Shown piece after piece: positions 48,975-59,450 of a stretch of DNA of 64,000 bases (position 1 is its first letter; every line of letters starts with the position of its first letter). The translations under genes and the position numbers were made by a program. The DNA comes from Rhynchopus sp. YZ270_cl-10. Lineage: Eukaryota > Euglenozoa > Diplonemea > Diplonemida > Diplonemidae. The DNA is taken from assembly GCA_964035575.1 (NCBI GenBank), contig OZ037917.1, forward strand, positions 682,001-746,000. Reading direction: 5' to 3'. The notes beneath the pieces were generated by a model that had not been told where the DNA came from, searched no databases, and worked only from the letters and a program-made list of their open reading frames with translations.

Positions 48975-49119
48975 TTGGGGTATTCCTTCGGTACTGTCTA
49001 CAACAAACAGCCTCCACCCCGCTGACGAACACCAAGAGTGAACTTGGCATTGTGTCTTCATACGATACTTTGTTGTGCATGAGATATCTAGTAAAACGGG
49101 GGCGGTCGTGACGGAACAC
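48975..49119 (-). other. Conserved 3' flank of gene D
   Basis: Nearly identical to the flanks of genes A and B. Confidence 0.5.
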
Positions 49120-52100
49120 CTACAGCGAGATGGCCTCCTGATTGACTGGGCCCTGTGCGTCGGGCATGTCCACGCTGTGCTGAAGCTCGAAGAACTCGCT
49201 GATCTTCATGCTGTTGTCCTGTGCCTTGTTCATCGCCATGTAGGCAAGGCCTCCTGCGCACAGCAGCAGCACAACACCACCCACAACGAACGGCCACCAC
49301 AGGAAGCCATCGTCACCGTCGCTGCTGCTGTCCGAACCTGTCGCACCCTTGACCACGTTGTCGTCCTTGTCAGTAGGAGCAGGGGACGGGGCACCAGGTG
49401 CATCGGTTTGGTCAGTGCCGTCTCCCTTCTTCGGTGGCACAGCAGAGCAAGTGGCAGGGTGTCCTGTCGCCTGGCCGTACACCTTGTCGCCAGTGTCGGT
49501 CTCTGTGCAGTTGCAGATGTAGTCGTGCTGCGAAGTCTTCGCCTTGTTCGGGTCATTGCAGGTCTGGTCATCTCCACAGGGGTTCTTCTCACACTCGTCG
49601 ATCTCGCAGGTCGCCTTCGTTCCCTTGGAGGAGACACCGTTGGCACACGTGCAGGTGAAGTCGTAGTGGGACTCCTTCGTCTTCACTGGGTCGTTACACT
49701 TCTGCTCTGTGCCACACGGGTTCGCGTCACAGTCGTTCAAACTGCATGCAGCAGGTCCGTCAGTCTGCTTAATCGAAGGATCATCCTTGCAGGTGCACAC
49801 GTAGTCGTACTGAGAAGTCTTCGCCTTGTTCGGGTCATTGCAGGTTTGGTCAGCAAGACACTGGTTGTGGTCAGCATCACACTCGTCAATCTCACAGGTG
49901 GCCTTCGTTCCTGTTGAAACAACACCGTTGTCACATGTGCAGGTGAAGTCTCCGTGCGAGTCAGGTGTCTTCTTTGGGTCATTGCACTTCTGGTCCGTTC
50001 CACACGGGTCGCCAACACAGTCGTCAATAGAGCAATGCGCAGGTCCGTCAATCTGCTTGATGGAAGGATCATCCTTGCACTTGCACACGTAGTCGTGCTG
50101 CACGTCGAAAGACTTGTTCGGGTCCTCGCACGTCTGGTCAGTGAGACACTTGTTGTGGTCGGCATCACACTCGTCAACCTCGCACGTTGCCTTCGTTCCT
50201 GTTGTCTTGACACCATTGGTGCATGTGCAGGTGAAGTCGCCGTGCGAGTCAGGTGTCTTCTTTGGGTCATTGCACTTCTGCTCCGTTCCACACGGGTCGC
50301 CAACACAGTCGTCAATAGAACAGTGTGCGGGCCCATCAACCTGCTTAACGGTTGGGTCATCCTTGCAGGTGCACACGTAGTCGTGCTGCGAAGTCTTCGC
50401 CTTGTTTGGGTCATTGCAGGTCTGGTCAGTGAGACACTTGTTGTGGTCAGCGTCACACTCGTCGATCTCACAGGTGGCTTTCGTTCCTGTTGCAACAACA
50501 CCGTTGTCACATGTGCAGGTGAAGTCGTAGTGGGACTCCTTCGTCTTCACTGGGTCGTTACACTTCTGCTCTGTACCACACGGGTTCGCGTCACAGTCGT
50601 TCACACTGCATGCAGCAGGTCCGTCAGTCTGCTTAATCGAAGGGTCATCCTTGCAGGTGCACACGTAGTCGTGCTGCGAAGTCTTCGCCTTGTTCGGGTC
50701 ATTGCAGGTTTGGTCACTGAGACACTTGTTGTGGTCAGCATCACACTCGTCAATCTCACAGGTGGCTTTCGTTCCTGTTGCAACAACACCGTTGGCACAT
50801 GTGCAGGTGAAGTCGAAGTGCGATGCTGCTGTGGGGGTCGGATCATTGCACTTTTGGGTCGGTCCACACGGGTTGCTGTCACAGTCGTTCACACTGCATG
50901 CAGCAGGTCCGTCCTTCTGCTGAATGGTGGGATCAGATTTGCACTTGCAGATGAAGTCGTGCTGGGAGTCGAAGGACTTGTTCGGGTCATTGCAGGTCTG
51001 ATCAGCAAGACACTTGTTGTGGTCAGCATCACACTCGTCGATCTCACAGGTTGCCTTCGCACCCTGCGTCTTCACACCGTTCGCACACTCACACCAGTAG
51101 TCGTTGTGCGAGGTCGTCGACTGGTCAGGGTCTGTGCAGGTCTGACCTGCCGCACAAGGCATGGCATCACAGTCGTTGCTTGTGCAGGTCGCAGCCTTGC
51201 CAGTTGCTGTCCCAGCCAGAGGTGCGTCGCAAGTGCATATGTAGTCACCCACGGCTGTCACAGCGGTGTTCGGGTCCGCACACGTCTGTCCTCCTGCACA
51301 CGGCGCTGCCACGCACTCGTCGAGAATGCACACAGCAGGCTTCCCTGTCTCAGTACCCGTACCCGTCTTGCAAGTGCAGGAGTAGTCGTTCATGCTCATC
51401 GCCGTCTGGTCAGGATCCACACAGTTCTGGTCCGCACCACAGGGTGCAGGCATCGCAGCACACTCGTCCTCAGATCCTGTGTTGCACACAGCAGGCTTTC
51501 CTGTCGCCTTCTCTGTGCTGGGAGCGGCACATGTGCACACGAAGTCGTCCTTCTGCGAAGGTCCCTTCATTGCGTCCACACACGTCTGTGCACCACACGG
51601 CGACGGCACAACTGCACACTCATCAATCTCACATGTCTGCACAGGTCCTCCAACCTTCTTTGTTGCAACGTCGTTTGCGCATGTGCACTCAAAGTTCTGC
51701 TTCACGTTTGCGGTCTTGTCTGTGTCCACACAGGTCTGACCAGCACCACAGGGTGTGCCAGTGGCACACTCGTCAACCTCGCAAGTCGCCTTTCCTCCTG
51801 TTGCCTCAACTCCGTTTGTGCACTTGCATTTGTAGTCTCCAGTTGATGATGGGCTCGGGTTCGGGTCAGTGCATGTCTGCTTGGTGGTTGCGGTCTTGCA
51901 AGGATCGCTGCTGCACTCGTCCTTTGTGCAAGTTGCAGGTGCACCTGTGTTCTTGATGCTGTTGTCGGCATCACATGTGCACTCGAAGTCCTTCTGCTTG
52001 TTTGCTGCCTTGTTCTTGTCCACACAGGTCTGGCCAGTTGCACCACAGGGCTTCACAACACACTCATCAACCTCACAAGTCGCCTTTCCTCCTGTTGCCT

Positions 52101-54582
52101 CAACTCCGTTTGTGCACTTGCACTTGTAGTCACCAGTCGATGTCGGGCTCGGGTTGGGGTCAGTGCAGGTCTGTTTGCTGGTTGCGGTCTTGCAAGGATC
52201 GCTGCTGCACTCGTCCTTTGTGCAAGTTGCAGGTGCACCAGTCTTCTTGATGTTGTTGTCGGCATCACAAGTGCACTCGAAGTCATTCTTCTTGTTTGCT
52301 GCCTTGTTCTTGTCCACACAGGTCTGGCCAGTTGCTCCACACGGCTTTGCAACACACTCGTCAACTTCGCAAGTCGCCTTTCCTCCTGTTGCCTCAACTC
52401 CGTTCGTGCACTTGCACTTGTAGTCTCCAGTCGAAGAGGCACTCTGGTTCGGGTCAGTGCAGGTCTGCTGGGTGTTAGCCTTGTCACAAGGATCGCTGCT
52501 GCACTCGTTCCTGTCGCAAGTGGCCGCAGCACCTTTGTTCTTGATGGAGTTATCAGCATCACAAGTGCAAGTGAAGTCCTTCTTCTTATCAGCCGCTTTG
52601 TTTCCGTCGACACAGGTCTGACCAGTTGCTCCACAGGGCTTCGCAACACATTCGTCGATCTCACAAGTCGCCTGTCCTCCTGTCGCAAAGACACCGTTAG
52701 TACAAGTACACACGTAGTCGTTTAGTTTTGTTGCACCCTGTGCCTTATCCACGCATGTTTGCTGGGTTGTTGCGGTTTTACAAGGGTCGGAGGCACACTC
52801 GTCTCTGTCGCATGTTGCAGGTGCTCCTGTGTTCTTGATGCTGTTGTCGGCATCACATGTGCATTCGAAGTCTTTCTTCTTATCAGCTGCCTTGTTCTTG
52901 TCCACACAGGTCTGGCCAGTTGCACCGCACGGCTTTGCAACACACTCGTCAATCTCACAAGTCGCCTTTCCTCCTGTTGCCTCAACTCCGTTTGTGCACT
53001 TGCACTTGTAGTCTCCAGTGGAGGAAGAGCTCTGGTTCGGGTCAGTGCACGTCTGCTGGGTGTTCGCCTTGTCGCAAGGATCGCTGCTGCACTCGTCCCT
53101 GTCACAGGTGGCTGCAGCACCAGTCTTCTTGATGCTGTTGTCGGCATCACAAGTACACTCAAAGTCAAGTTTCTTGTTTGCTGCCTTGTTCTTGTCCACA
53201 CAGGTCTGGCCAGATGCTCCACACGGCTTTGCAACACACTCGTCAATCTCGCAAGTCGCCTTTCCTCCTGTTGCCTCAATGCCGTTTGTGCACTTGCACT
53301 TGTAGTCTCCAGTCGAGGAAGAGCTCTTGTCAGGGTCAGTGCATGTCTGCTGGGTGTTCGCCTTGTCGCAAGGGTCCTTTGCACACTCGTCCTTGTCGCA
53401 GGTGGCTGCAGCACCAGTCTTCTTGATGCTGTTGTCGGCATCACAAGTGCACTCAAAGTCAAGTTTCTTGTTTGCTGCCTTGTCCTTGTCCACACAGGTC
53501 TGGCCAGTTGCTCCACACGGCTTTGCAACACACTCGTCAACCTCGTCACCCTCACAAGTCGCCTTTCCTCCTGTTGCCTCAACTCCGTTTGTGCACTTGC
53601 ACTTGTAGTCTCCAGTCGAGGAAGAGCTCTTGTCAGGGTCGGTGCACGTCTGCTTTGTCGTGGACTTGTCGCATGGGTCAGAGGCGCACTCGTCCACGTC
53701 ATTGTTGTCCTTCTTGCAAAATGCCGGCCAGCCAATTTCACTGTTGGACGCGTCATTCTTGCAGGTGCAGATGTAGTTCCCGTCCGCTGCCTTGTCCGGG
53801 TCCTTGCAGTACTGGTCGGCGTCACACGGCTCCTTCGACCAACACTCGTCTGGTGGTGTCTTGGGACAACCGGCCACGTCCAAGGCCGTGCCGGGGCGGA
53901 GCACGTGGGTTTTGTACATTCCATCGCCATTCCCTGGCTGCTTGTAGTTGCACATGACGTATATGGTGTTGCCGCTGCCACTGGGGTTTTGGCACACAGC
54001 GCATCCGATCTCCATCGACGACTTCCACACAACCTGCGAAAAGTGCCCAGTGTCTTTCGAGAACCCACCGTTGTTGTAGTCGTAGCAGGTCTCCTCACTA
54101 CAGTACCAGAGCTGCACTGCGGCGGCAACGTCATACATCGCGGAGCCCCCGGTGTCTGCGTAGTCCATCGAAACGCTCTCTCCGTACGGACCACCAGAGT
54201 TGTGAGTCATCGGTCCACTACACGTTGTCTTGAATCCAGGGCTGGCAAGGGTCCACTTTCCAATGGCCTTGCTGTAAAACGCCGGGCATGCACCGTGCTG
54301 CTTTCTGTAGTAGTTGTGCTGTGCCATCACACGCTCAATCTGCCAGTCCTGGAGCTCCTCCATGCACCTGTTCTTGTCGCCCGCACACTTCGCGCTTGCG
54401 GCTGCCGCAGGTGCCTTCATGGGAGTGTACGCGTTACACCAGCAGTGTTTCGACACGCACTTCCCGTCGTCCTTCGACACACCTCCCGGGCACGTTCCTT
54501 CGCTGGGATTCGAGTACTCGCTGGCGCCATGCACAGTGCTGATGATGAGTGCGACTGCGCATGCAGCCACAACAGCCTTCAT
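49120..54582 (-). CDS. Gene D: one-CAP, EGF-array membrane protein (1820 aa)
   Basis: Sister of gene C: the same direct join of signal peptide to SEYSNPSEGTCPGG, the same single CAP domain (His89, Glu135, His180, GESVSM), the same DEVDEC unit and the same hybrid last EGF unit. It has only about 30 EGF-like units against 46 in gene C, with losses in both module types. The tail reads KISEFFELQHSVDMPDAQ, close to gene C. The open frame continues 77 codons upstream of the chosen Met through (CA)n; rejected because the chosen Met begins the shared signal peptide and the leader is out of frame in gene A. Same likely location and role as gene C. Confidence 0.9.
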   Translation of the reverse strand: MKAVVAACAVALIISTVHGASEYSNPSEGTCPGGVSKDDGKCVSKHCWCNAYTPMKAPAAAASAKCAGDKNRCMEELQDWQIERVMAQHNYYRKQHGACPAFYSKAIGKWTLASPGFKTTCSGPMTHNSGGPYGESVSMDYADTGGSAMYDVAAAVQLWYCSEETCYDYNNGGFSKDTGHFSQVVWKSSMEIGCAVCQNPSGSGNTIYVMCNYKQPGNGDGMYKTHVLRPGTALDVAGCPKTPPDECWSKEPCDADQYCKDPDKAADGNYICTCKNDASNSEIGWPAFCKKDNNDVDECASDPCDKSTTKQTCTDPDKSSSSTGDYKCKCTNGVEATGGKATCEGDEVDECVAKPCGATGQTCVDKDKAANKKLDFECTCDADNSIKKTGAAATCDKDECAKDPCDKANTQQTCTDPDKSSSSTGDYKCKCTNGIEATGGKATCEIDECVAKPCGASGQTCVDKNKAANKKLDFECTCDADNSIKKTGAAATCDRDECSSDPCDKANTQQTCTDPNQSSSSTGDYKCKCTNGVEATGGKATCEIDECVAKPCGATGQTCVDKNKAADKKKDFECTCDADNSIKNTGAPATCDRDECASDPCKTATTQQTCVDKAQGATKLNDYVCTCTNGVFATGGQATCEIDECVAKPCGATGQTCVDGNKAADKKKDFTCTCDADNSIKNKGAAATCDRNECSSDPCDKANTQQTCTDPNQSASSTGDYKCKCTNGVEATGGKATCEVDECVAKPCGATGQTCVDKNKAANKKNDFECTCDADNNIKKTGAPATCTKDECSSDPCKTATSKQTCTDPNPSPTSTGDYKCKCTNGVEATGGKATCEVDECVVKPCGATGQTCVDKNKAANKQKDFECTCDADNSIKNTGAPATCTKDECSSDPCKTATTKQTCTDPNPSPSSTGDYKCKCTNGVEATGGKATCEVDECATGTPCGAGQTCVDTDKTANVKQNFECTCANDVATKKVGGPVQTCEIDECAVVPSPCGAQTCVDAMKGPSQKDDFVCTCAAPSTEKATGKPAVCNTGSEDECAAMPAPCGADQNCVDPDQTAMSMNDYSCTCKTGTGTETGKPAVCILDECVAAPCAGGQTCADPNTAVTAVGDYICTCDAPLAGTATGKAATCTSNDCDAMPCAAGQTCTDPDQSTTSHNDYWCECANGVKTQGAKATCEIDECDADHNKCLADQTCNDPNKSFDSQHDFICKCKSDPTIQQKDGPAACSVNDCDSNPCGPTQKCNDPTPTAASHFDFTCTCANGVVATGTKATCEIDECDADHNKCLSDQTCNDPNKAKTSQHDYVCTCKDDPSIKQTDGPAACSVNDCDANPCGTEQKCNDPVKTKESHYDFTCTCDNGVVATGTKATCEIDECDADHNKCLTDQTCNDPNKAKTSQHDYVCTCKDDPTVKQVDGPAHCSIDDCVGDPCGTEQKCNDPKKTPDSHGDFTCTCTNGVKTTGTKATCEVDECDADHNKCLTDQTCEDPNKSFDVQHDYVCKCKDDPSIKQIDGPAHCSIDDCVGDPCGTDQKCNDPKKTPDSHGDFTCTCDNGVVSTGTKATCEIDECDADHNQCLADQTCNDPNKAKTSQYDYVCTCKDDPSIKQTDGPAACSLNDCDANPCGTEQKCNDPVKTKESHYDFTCTCANGVSSKGTKATCEIDECEKNPCGDDQTCNDPNKAKTSQHDYICNCTETDTGDKVYGQATGHPATCSAVPPKKGDGTDQTDAPGAPSPAPTDKDDNVVKGATGSDSSSDGDDGFLWWPFVVGGVVLLLCAGGLAYMAMNKAQDNSMKISEFFELQHSVDMPDAQGPVNQEAISL

Positions 54583-54658
54583 TTTATTGTCCTCTCCTTT
54601 TGTTCTTTTTCTTTGCTTTGTCTTACTTGCTTTCTTTAGCTCAAGTAGGTATTCACAC
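54583..54658 (-). promoter_or_regulatory. Conserved leader of gene D
   Basis: Nearly identical to the gene C leader; preceded in the sense direction by CACACCCACACCCACAG. Confidence 0.55.
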
Positions 54659-54840
54659 CTGTGGGTGTGGGTGTGTGTGTGTGAGTGGTGGTGCAGGGAA
54701 CGCACGGGACATGACAAAAAAGAAAGGGTATTGACACCCTGGACGTTCTCTCTTTTTTTTGAATAATTTTTCCGTTGGTATACAAAACAGGAAGCACTAC
54801 AGGAGCACACCACTCGTTAAGAGGTATACGTCGCTCCTGT

Positions 54841-55374
54841 TTTCAACTTACCTTCCTTCACCCCCCTGTAAGGGCAACCGTAGGTGAAGTAAGGTATAGT
54901 ATTGAAATCGATGTGGGGGGGGAGTAAAGGGTCAATTTTACAAAACCAGATTTTGAGGAAAATTTTAGCCGAAAATGGGCCCCACGTATAAGCAACCGGG
55001 CTCATATTTCTCAAAATTTAAGTGGTCAAAAAATTGTCCAATTTTCGAGATTGACCCCACCACTGCACGGGCGGAGCCCAAAAATGCAAATAAGGACCCT
55101 TTTTAATTTTCAACTTACCTTCCTTCACCCCCCTGTAAGGGCAACCGTAGGTGAAGTAAGGTATAGTATTGAAATCGATGTGGGGGGGGAGTAAAGGGTC
55201 AATTTTACAAAACCAGATTTTGAGGAAAATTTTAGCCGAAAATGGGCCCCACGTATAAGCAACCGGGCTCATATTTCTCAAAATTTAAGTGGTCAAAAAA
55301 TTGTCCAATTTTCGAGATTGACCCCACCACTGCACGGGCGGAGCCCAAAAATGCAAATAAGGACCCTTTTTAAT
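54841..55374. repeat. Perfect tandem duplication, 2 x 267 bp
   Basis: The stretch from CAACTTACCTTCCTTCACCC to GCAAATAAGGACCCTTTTTA is repeated head to tail with period 267 and no difference that I can see. Each copy holds an inverted pair (ACCTTCCTTCACC with GGTGAAGTAAGGT) and a GTGGTGGGG-type segment (read on the minus strand) related to 43970-44040 and 48240-48330. Confidence 0.85.
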
Positions 55375-55482
55375 TTGTTCTCTTGAAATGTATAATTTCA
55401 TGTTTTCGCGAAAAAAATAGCAACTGATCCCTACAAGGGTTGAAGGAAGGTGGTTGAAAATAACAATAACAACAAGAACAAC

Positions 55483-55614
55483 TAATTGCTAAGAAAAAAG
55501 CGGGGTGTGCTGTGGAAAGCTCCACAGTAGAAGAGCAGAATGCTGGGCGTGTTGTAGATTATTTCTACAGGATGGAGTTCCACAGCACACCCCGTTTTTT
55601 TTCCGATAGCAATT
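55483..55614. mobile_element. 132 bp inverted-repeat element
   Basis: TAATTGCTA at the left and TAGCAATTA at the right enclose a long stem of CGGGGTGTGCTGTGGA with TCCACAGCACACCCCG. Miniature inverted-repeat type, no coding capacity; no clear target duplication. Confidence 0.6.
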
Positions 55615-57770
55615 ACTTGTTTTTAGTTTTTTTTTGTTTTTGCTTTTGCTTTTTTTTTTTTTTTTGAAACCCGCAAAAAAGAAACACCCGAGGATGAGCT
55701 CCACCATTGTTCTTTTTTGTTTATTCTTTGTGCCGAGCACCGAGCCTGCGTCACTCTTAATTATTCTGACAGGACCAATCAAAGGGGATGGGAGGAAGTG
55801 TGCTTGGTTGGAACATAAACCAAAATGAAACACGAAGTGAATAGAAAGAAAAAAAAAACACAAATGGCTGCTTATAAGGGAGGGGTGGAAGGGAGAAAGG
55901 GATAAAGGGGGAGGGAATCAAATTGGGGAGGATTTTTTGTGCTTTCTCGTGGATTCCATTCTAAGAAAACGGAGAGAGGGAGAGTAATAATTGGGAGTGG
56001 GGAAAACGTTGACATGACAACAAAAAAAAAGGGGGGGGGGGGAGGGGTCAAAACCAGCCCATCCGGTGTCATCGTGAGGGCGTGTACCTGGTAGATACGG
56101 TACTGATATTTTTTTTTCCTCTTTTTGACACAGCAAAAAGTATCAAAGATTGGGTATGTGTGGTATACACTGAGTAGCACACCCACAGCGACACAGCAGA
56201 CACGAGACAATTAGGACAACACTCTGGTCTGAGTCCCTATATGATTATTATTTACTTTTTTTTGATAAATTGCTGAATTAGTGTAGTTGCCTCAGTTGTG
56301 TTGCCACAGTTTTTGTGCAATCTCCACTTTTTTTTTCTTCGAAAACTTGGTTGTATTAGTGTAGACACCCGAGGATGAACTCCACTATATTTTTTTCCTT
56401 TGTGATAGATACTATTGTTTGTTTTGCTGGCTTTTTTTTTTTGTGTCGTACGTAAAAGGTGTCAACACATTTTTTTTTTGTTCAAGGTTGTTGGAGATGG
56501 TTAGGCCCACTATAAAAAAAAAAAATGAAAAAGCGGCAAAGATAGACCCCAAAATAAACTGGGGTGCGTGAATGTTGTGTTGGAGAGGGTGGGTGGGGAG
56601 AAATGTTCTGATCAGCCATCTGTGGGGTTGGAAAATAACTATAGGGGTAAAAATAAATGGGCTTTTTTTTCACACAATATATATATATTTTTTTTTTGCT
56701 TCGCAAAATATGTTGGGTTGTTAAACTCACGACCGCGAGTGGGCATATCCACACTATTTTGCAAAAAAAAAAGAAATGTGAAAATGCCCATTTATTTCCC
56801 AATGCACACAATTTGCTATTGAAAAAAAAAAAGGGGGGTATGTATCACAAACGAATGGTGTTTACATACCTTTTTTCATAATAAAAAAGAATGGAAAAAA
56901 ATGGAAAAGAAAAAGAAAAAAGGTGTAGATGACAGACAAAGCCTCTTGCTCTCCCCCTTCCTGCTTTGGTCCCACCTTGCATATGTTCGTGGATAGACCA
57001 GAAAAAAAAGGGTGGAAAATTCTTTGGTAACATAATAGACAAGCCATCCAATTGCAGTAAAATTTTGTTGTTAGCGACAAAATAGCCTACCAGGGACAAC
57101 TGTGTGTGCCTACAGCCTTTTTAGTTTGATAAATTGACGATGCGTAGTCACCTCGCATTTTTTTTTTTTTTTTTTTTGAAAAATTGTTGGAGTAGTGCAG
57201 TTGCCTCGGTTGTGTTGCCACAGTTGTGCAATCTCCACTGTCCAAAAAGTTCACTCACGAAAAGGCCTCTTTTTTTCTCGTGTGAACTCCACCCAATTTT
57301 TTGATAAATTATTGGAGTAGTGTAGTTGGTCTCACAGTTTTGTGCAAGCTCCACTTTATTGTCCTAAATTTTCTTTGAAAATCGCTAATATTGTGTTATC
57401 TTCATAATGATTCAGAATCGCCAATATTTTTTGGAAAGAATCTTAACAATTGCTATAGGTTTGGAACCACCAAAAGCAATATCATCATTTTCTCCCCTTT
57501 TTTTCAGATATTTTGTCTGCTACACAAAATCTCCATCTCCTTTTTCCCCCCTTTTTTTTTGCTTTTTCCTTCTCAAAAATATACGCTGATTTTCGTTCGA
57601 TATATTGTTCAGCTCTGGCCCTGAAAAAACTGCTCATCACAATGATGCGTGTATTTGGGAGGGGTGTGTGTGTGGATTGAGGAGGGATGGGAAAAAGGAG
57701 CGACGCAGTATCCTACTCCGCTCGCTTACCCCCCCGCTAACCTTTCCGACTATTTTTCCGTCACCCTTTA

Positions 57771-57864
57771 AATGAGGTAATCCAGTCTCACGCCTTTTCA
57801 CACATTTTCACATAGTTTCACGGTGTGGAAAAGTGTGGAAAAGTGTGCGCTGGATCACCTCATT
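57771..57864. mobile_element. 94 bp inverted-repeat element
   Basis: AATGAGGTAATCCAG at the left pairs with CTGGATCACCTCATT at the right. TCACAC and TGTGGAAAAGTGTG pieces inside are also inverted. The AT-rich flanks hide any target duplication. Confidence 0.55.
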
Positions 57865-58324
57865 AAAAACAAAAAAAAGGGGGAAATTCACTTTTTTTCC
57901 TTTTTACCAAATGCTTCCAAACATGGGTGATACCGCTAAGGCGGTTGTGTGTATATTTTTTTTGTGTGTGTTTTTTAGTAGAAAGGCATTTGGTACTTGA
58001 AGGTGTATTTCCCTGTCTTTTAATGTAATAAAAGGCATGCTAAAAAGCAAATAGGACGTAAGTAATACCGGTTTTGCAAAGGTGATTATTATTTTTTTTT
58101 TTTTGCAAGGGTAAGTTGCTTTCAGCATCGATACATTGGCATCCATGGCTTTAAAAAAAAAAAAACGGAAAAAAATAAAAACAAACACAGCCGTACAAAA
58201 TAGTAATAAAAGACAAAACAAAACAGAAACAACGCAGAGAGGGAAACAATGAGGGAGGGAACGACAAAAGAGAAACAGCAAGCACACGATGGCAGCCACC
58301 GGATAGTGATATATATATTTTTCC

Positions 58325-58560
58325 CCACCACCACCACCACCACCACCACCACCACCACCACCACCACCACCACCACCACCACCACCACCACCACCACCAC
58401 CACCACCACCACCACCACCACCACCACCACCACCACCACCACCACCACCACCACCACCACCACCACCACCACCACCACCACCACCACCACCACCACCACC
58501 ACCACCACCACCACCACCACCACCACCACCACCACCACCACCACCACCACCACCACCACC
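58325..58560. repeat. (CCA)n trinucleotide tract, about 78 copies
   Basis: Uninterrupted CCA for about 236 bp. It gives long poly-Gly, poly-Val and poly-Thr open frames on the two strands, none with a coding context. A consensus-like hairpin-family copy follows within 10 bases. Confidence 0.95.
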
Positions 58561-58567
58561 GCCTATT

Positions 58568-58606
58568 GCTAAGATGAACCTAAGCCTCTCTCTGTAGGTC
58601 ATCGTT
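58568..58606 (+). repeat. Dispersed hairpin family, copy 14
   Basis: AAGATGA with TCATCGTT forms the outer stem; the inner pair has become CCTA with TAGG, another paired change. Confidence 0.7.
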
Positions 58607-58649
58607 AACAACATCATTTCATATACTATCTATTCTACTGAATAAAAGG

Positions 58650-58675
58650 TATACAAGGGTGCACTAAATGTACCC
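58650..58675. repeat. GGGTGCACTAAATGTACCC hairpin, second copy
   Basis: This 19-base fold occurs here and at about 994-1012, in both cases after TATTCTACTGAATA, so the two sites share a repeat of about 60 bp. Confidence 0.6.
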
Positions 58676-58679
58676 TATA

Positions 58680-58813
58680 ATACCATGGTTTGTAGTCTGA
58701 GTCATAGACTGATTTTTTTGGGCCGAGGATCGGACACTTCTCGCACTGCTCGCACCAGAGGGGGTGCGAGATGAGTCAGTCTGACTCAGAAACTGACTAC
58801 AAAACCATGGTAT
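58680..58813. mobile_element. 134 bp inverted-repeat element with CCATGG ends
   Basis: ATACCATGGTTTGTAGTC at the left is inverted at the right (GACTACAAAACCATGGTAT) with one extra base; the inverted match continues inward through GAGTCA and GACTGA. No coding capacity. Confidence 0.6.
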
Positions 58814-59416
58814 ACAACAAAAAGAATAAATTGAAAGATCCCTACAACATAGGTATCTTTCCAAAGAGATACAGGTGTGTTGCCAAAGAATGCGAGGAGG
58901 GAATGCCGGCAAGCAAAAAAAAAAAAAAAGATCTTGCCGGACGAAGTGTTCAGAGGTTTTGAACAGCACAGCGTTTGTGCCTGCCAAAAAATCGATTAAA
59001 AAAAAAAAAGAAAAAGGGTGAGATGACCCTGAACCGCACACACACAACTACTTGGACACCCAAAGAAATTCTAAGGGGGGGGGGTAGTGGTGTAGGGTTC
59101 TATCTTTACAACCTTTGTTTTTCAATCATTTTTCAACCGTAAAAGAGAGGAGAGGGACAAAAGAAAACTCGTATTCGTTAATACATCTCGTATGATTTCT
59201 AAAGAAGGCATTACGAGGTATAAAAAGAAACAATAAAAAGAGTTGAAGGTGCAAAACGCATCACCGTTCATCGGTGCAACGCAAGACACTGGTTTCTCCA
59301 CGGGTTAGCAAATCCCAGGGAGCACTTTAAAAAAAACGTCTCAGCAAAACGCCTCTGGGACGCAGGCATTGACGCTGTGGAGGGAGGAAAAAAAAAAGTT
59401 CAAAAAAAAAAAAAAC

Positions 59417-59450
59417 AAAATGAACTTAAGCCTCTCTGTGCTTACTCACC
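59417..59450 (+). repeat. Dispersed hairpin family, copy 15
   Basis: AATGAACTTAAGC, loop CTCTCTGT, GCTTACTCACC. Flanked by A-runs on both sides. Confidence 0.65.

Noticed and set aside
57904-58617. Long open frames with poly-Gly, poly-Val or poly-Thr across the CCA tract
   Set aside because: A trinucleotide tract leaves frames open by itself; the flanks show no coding character.
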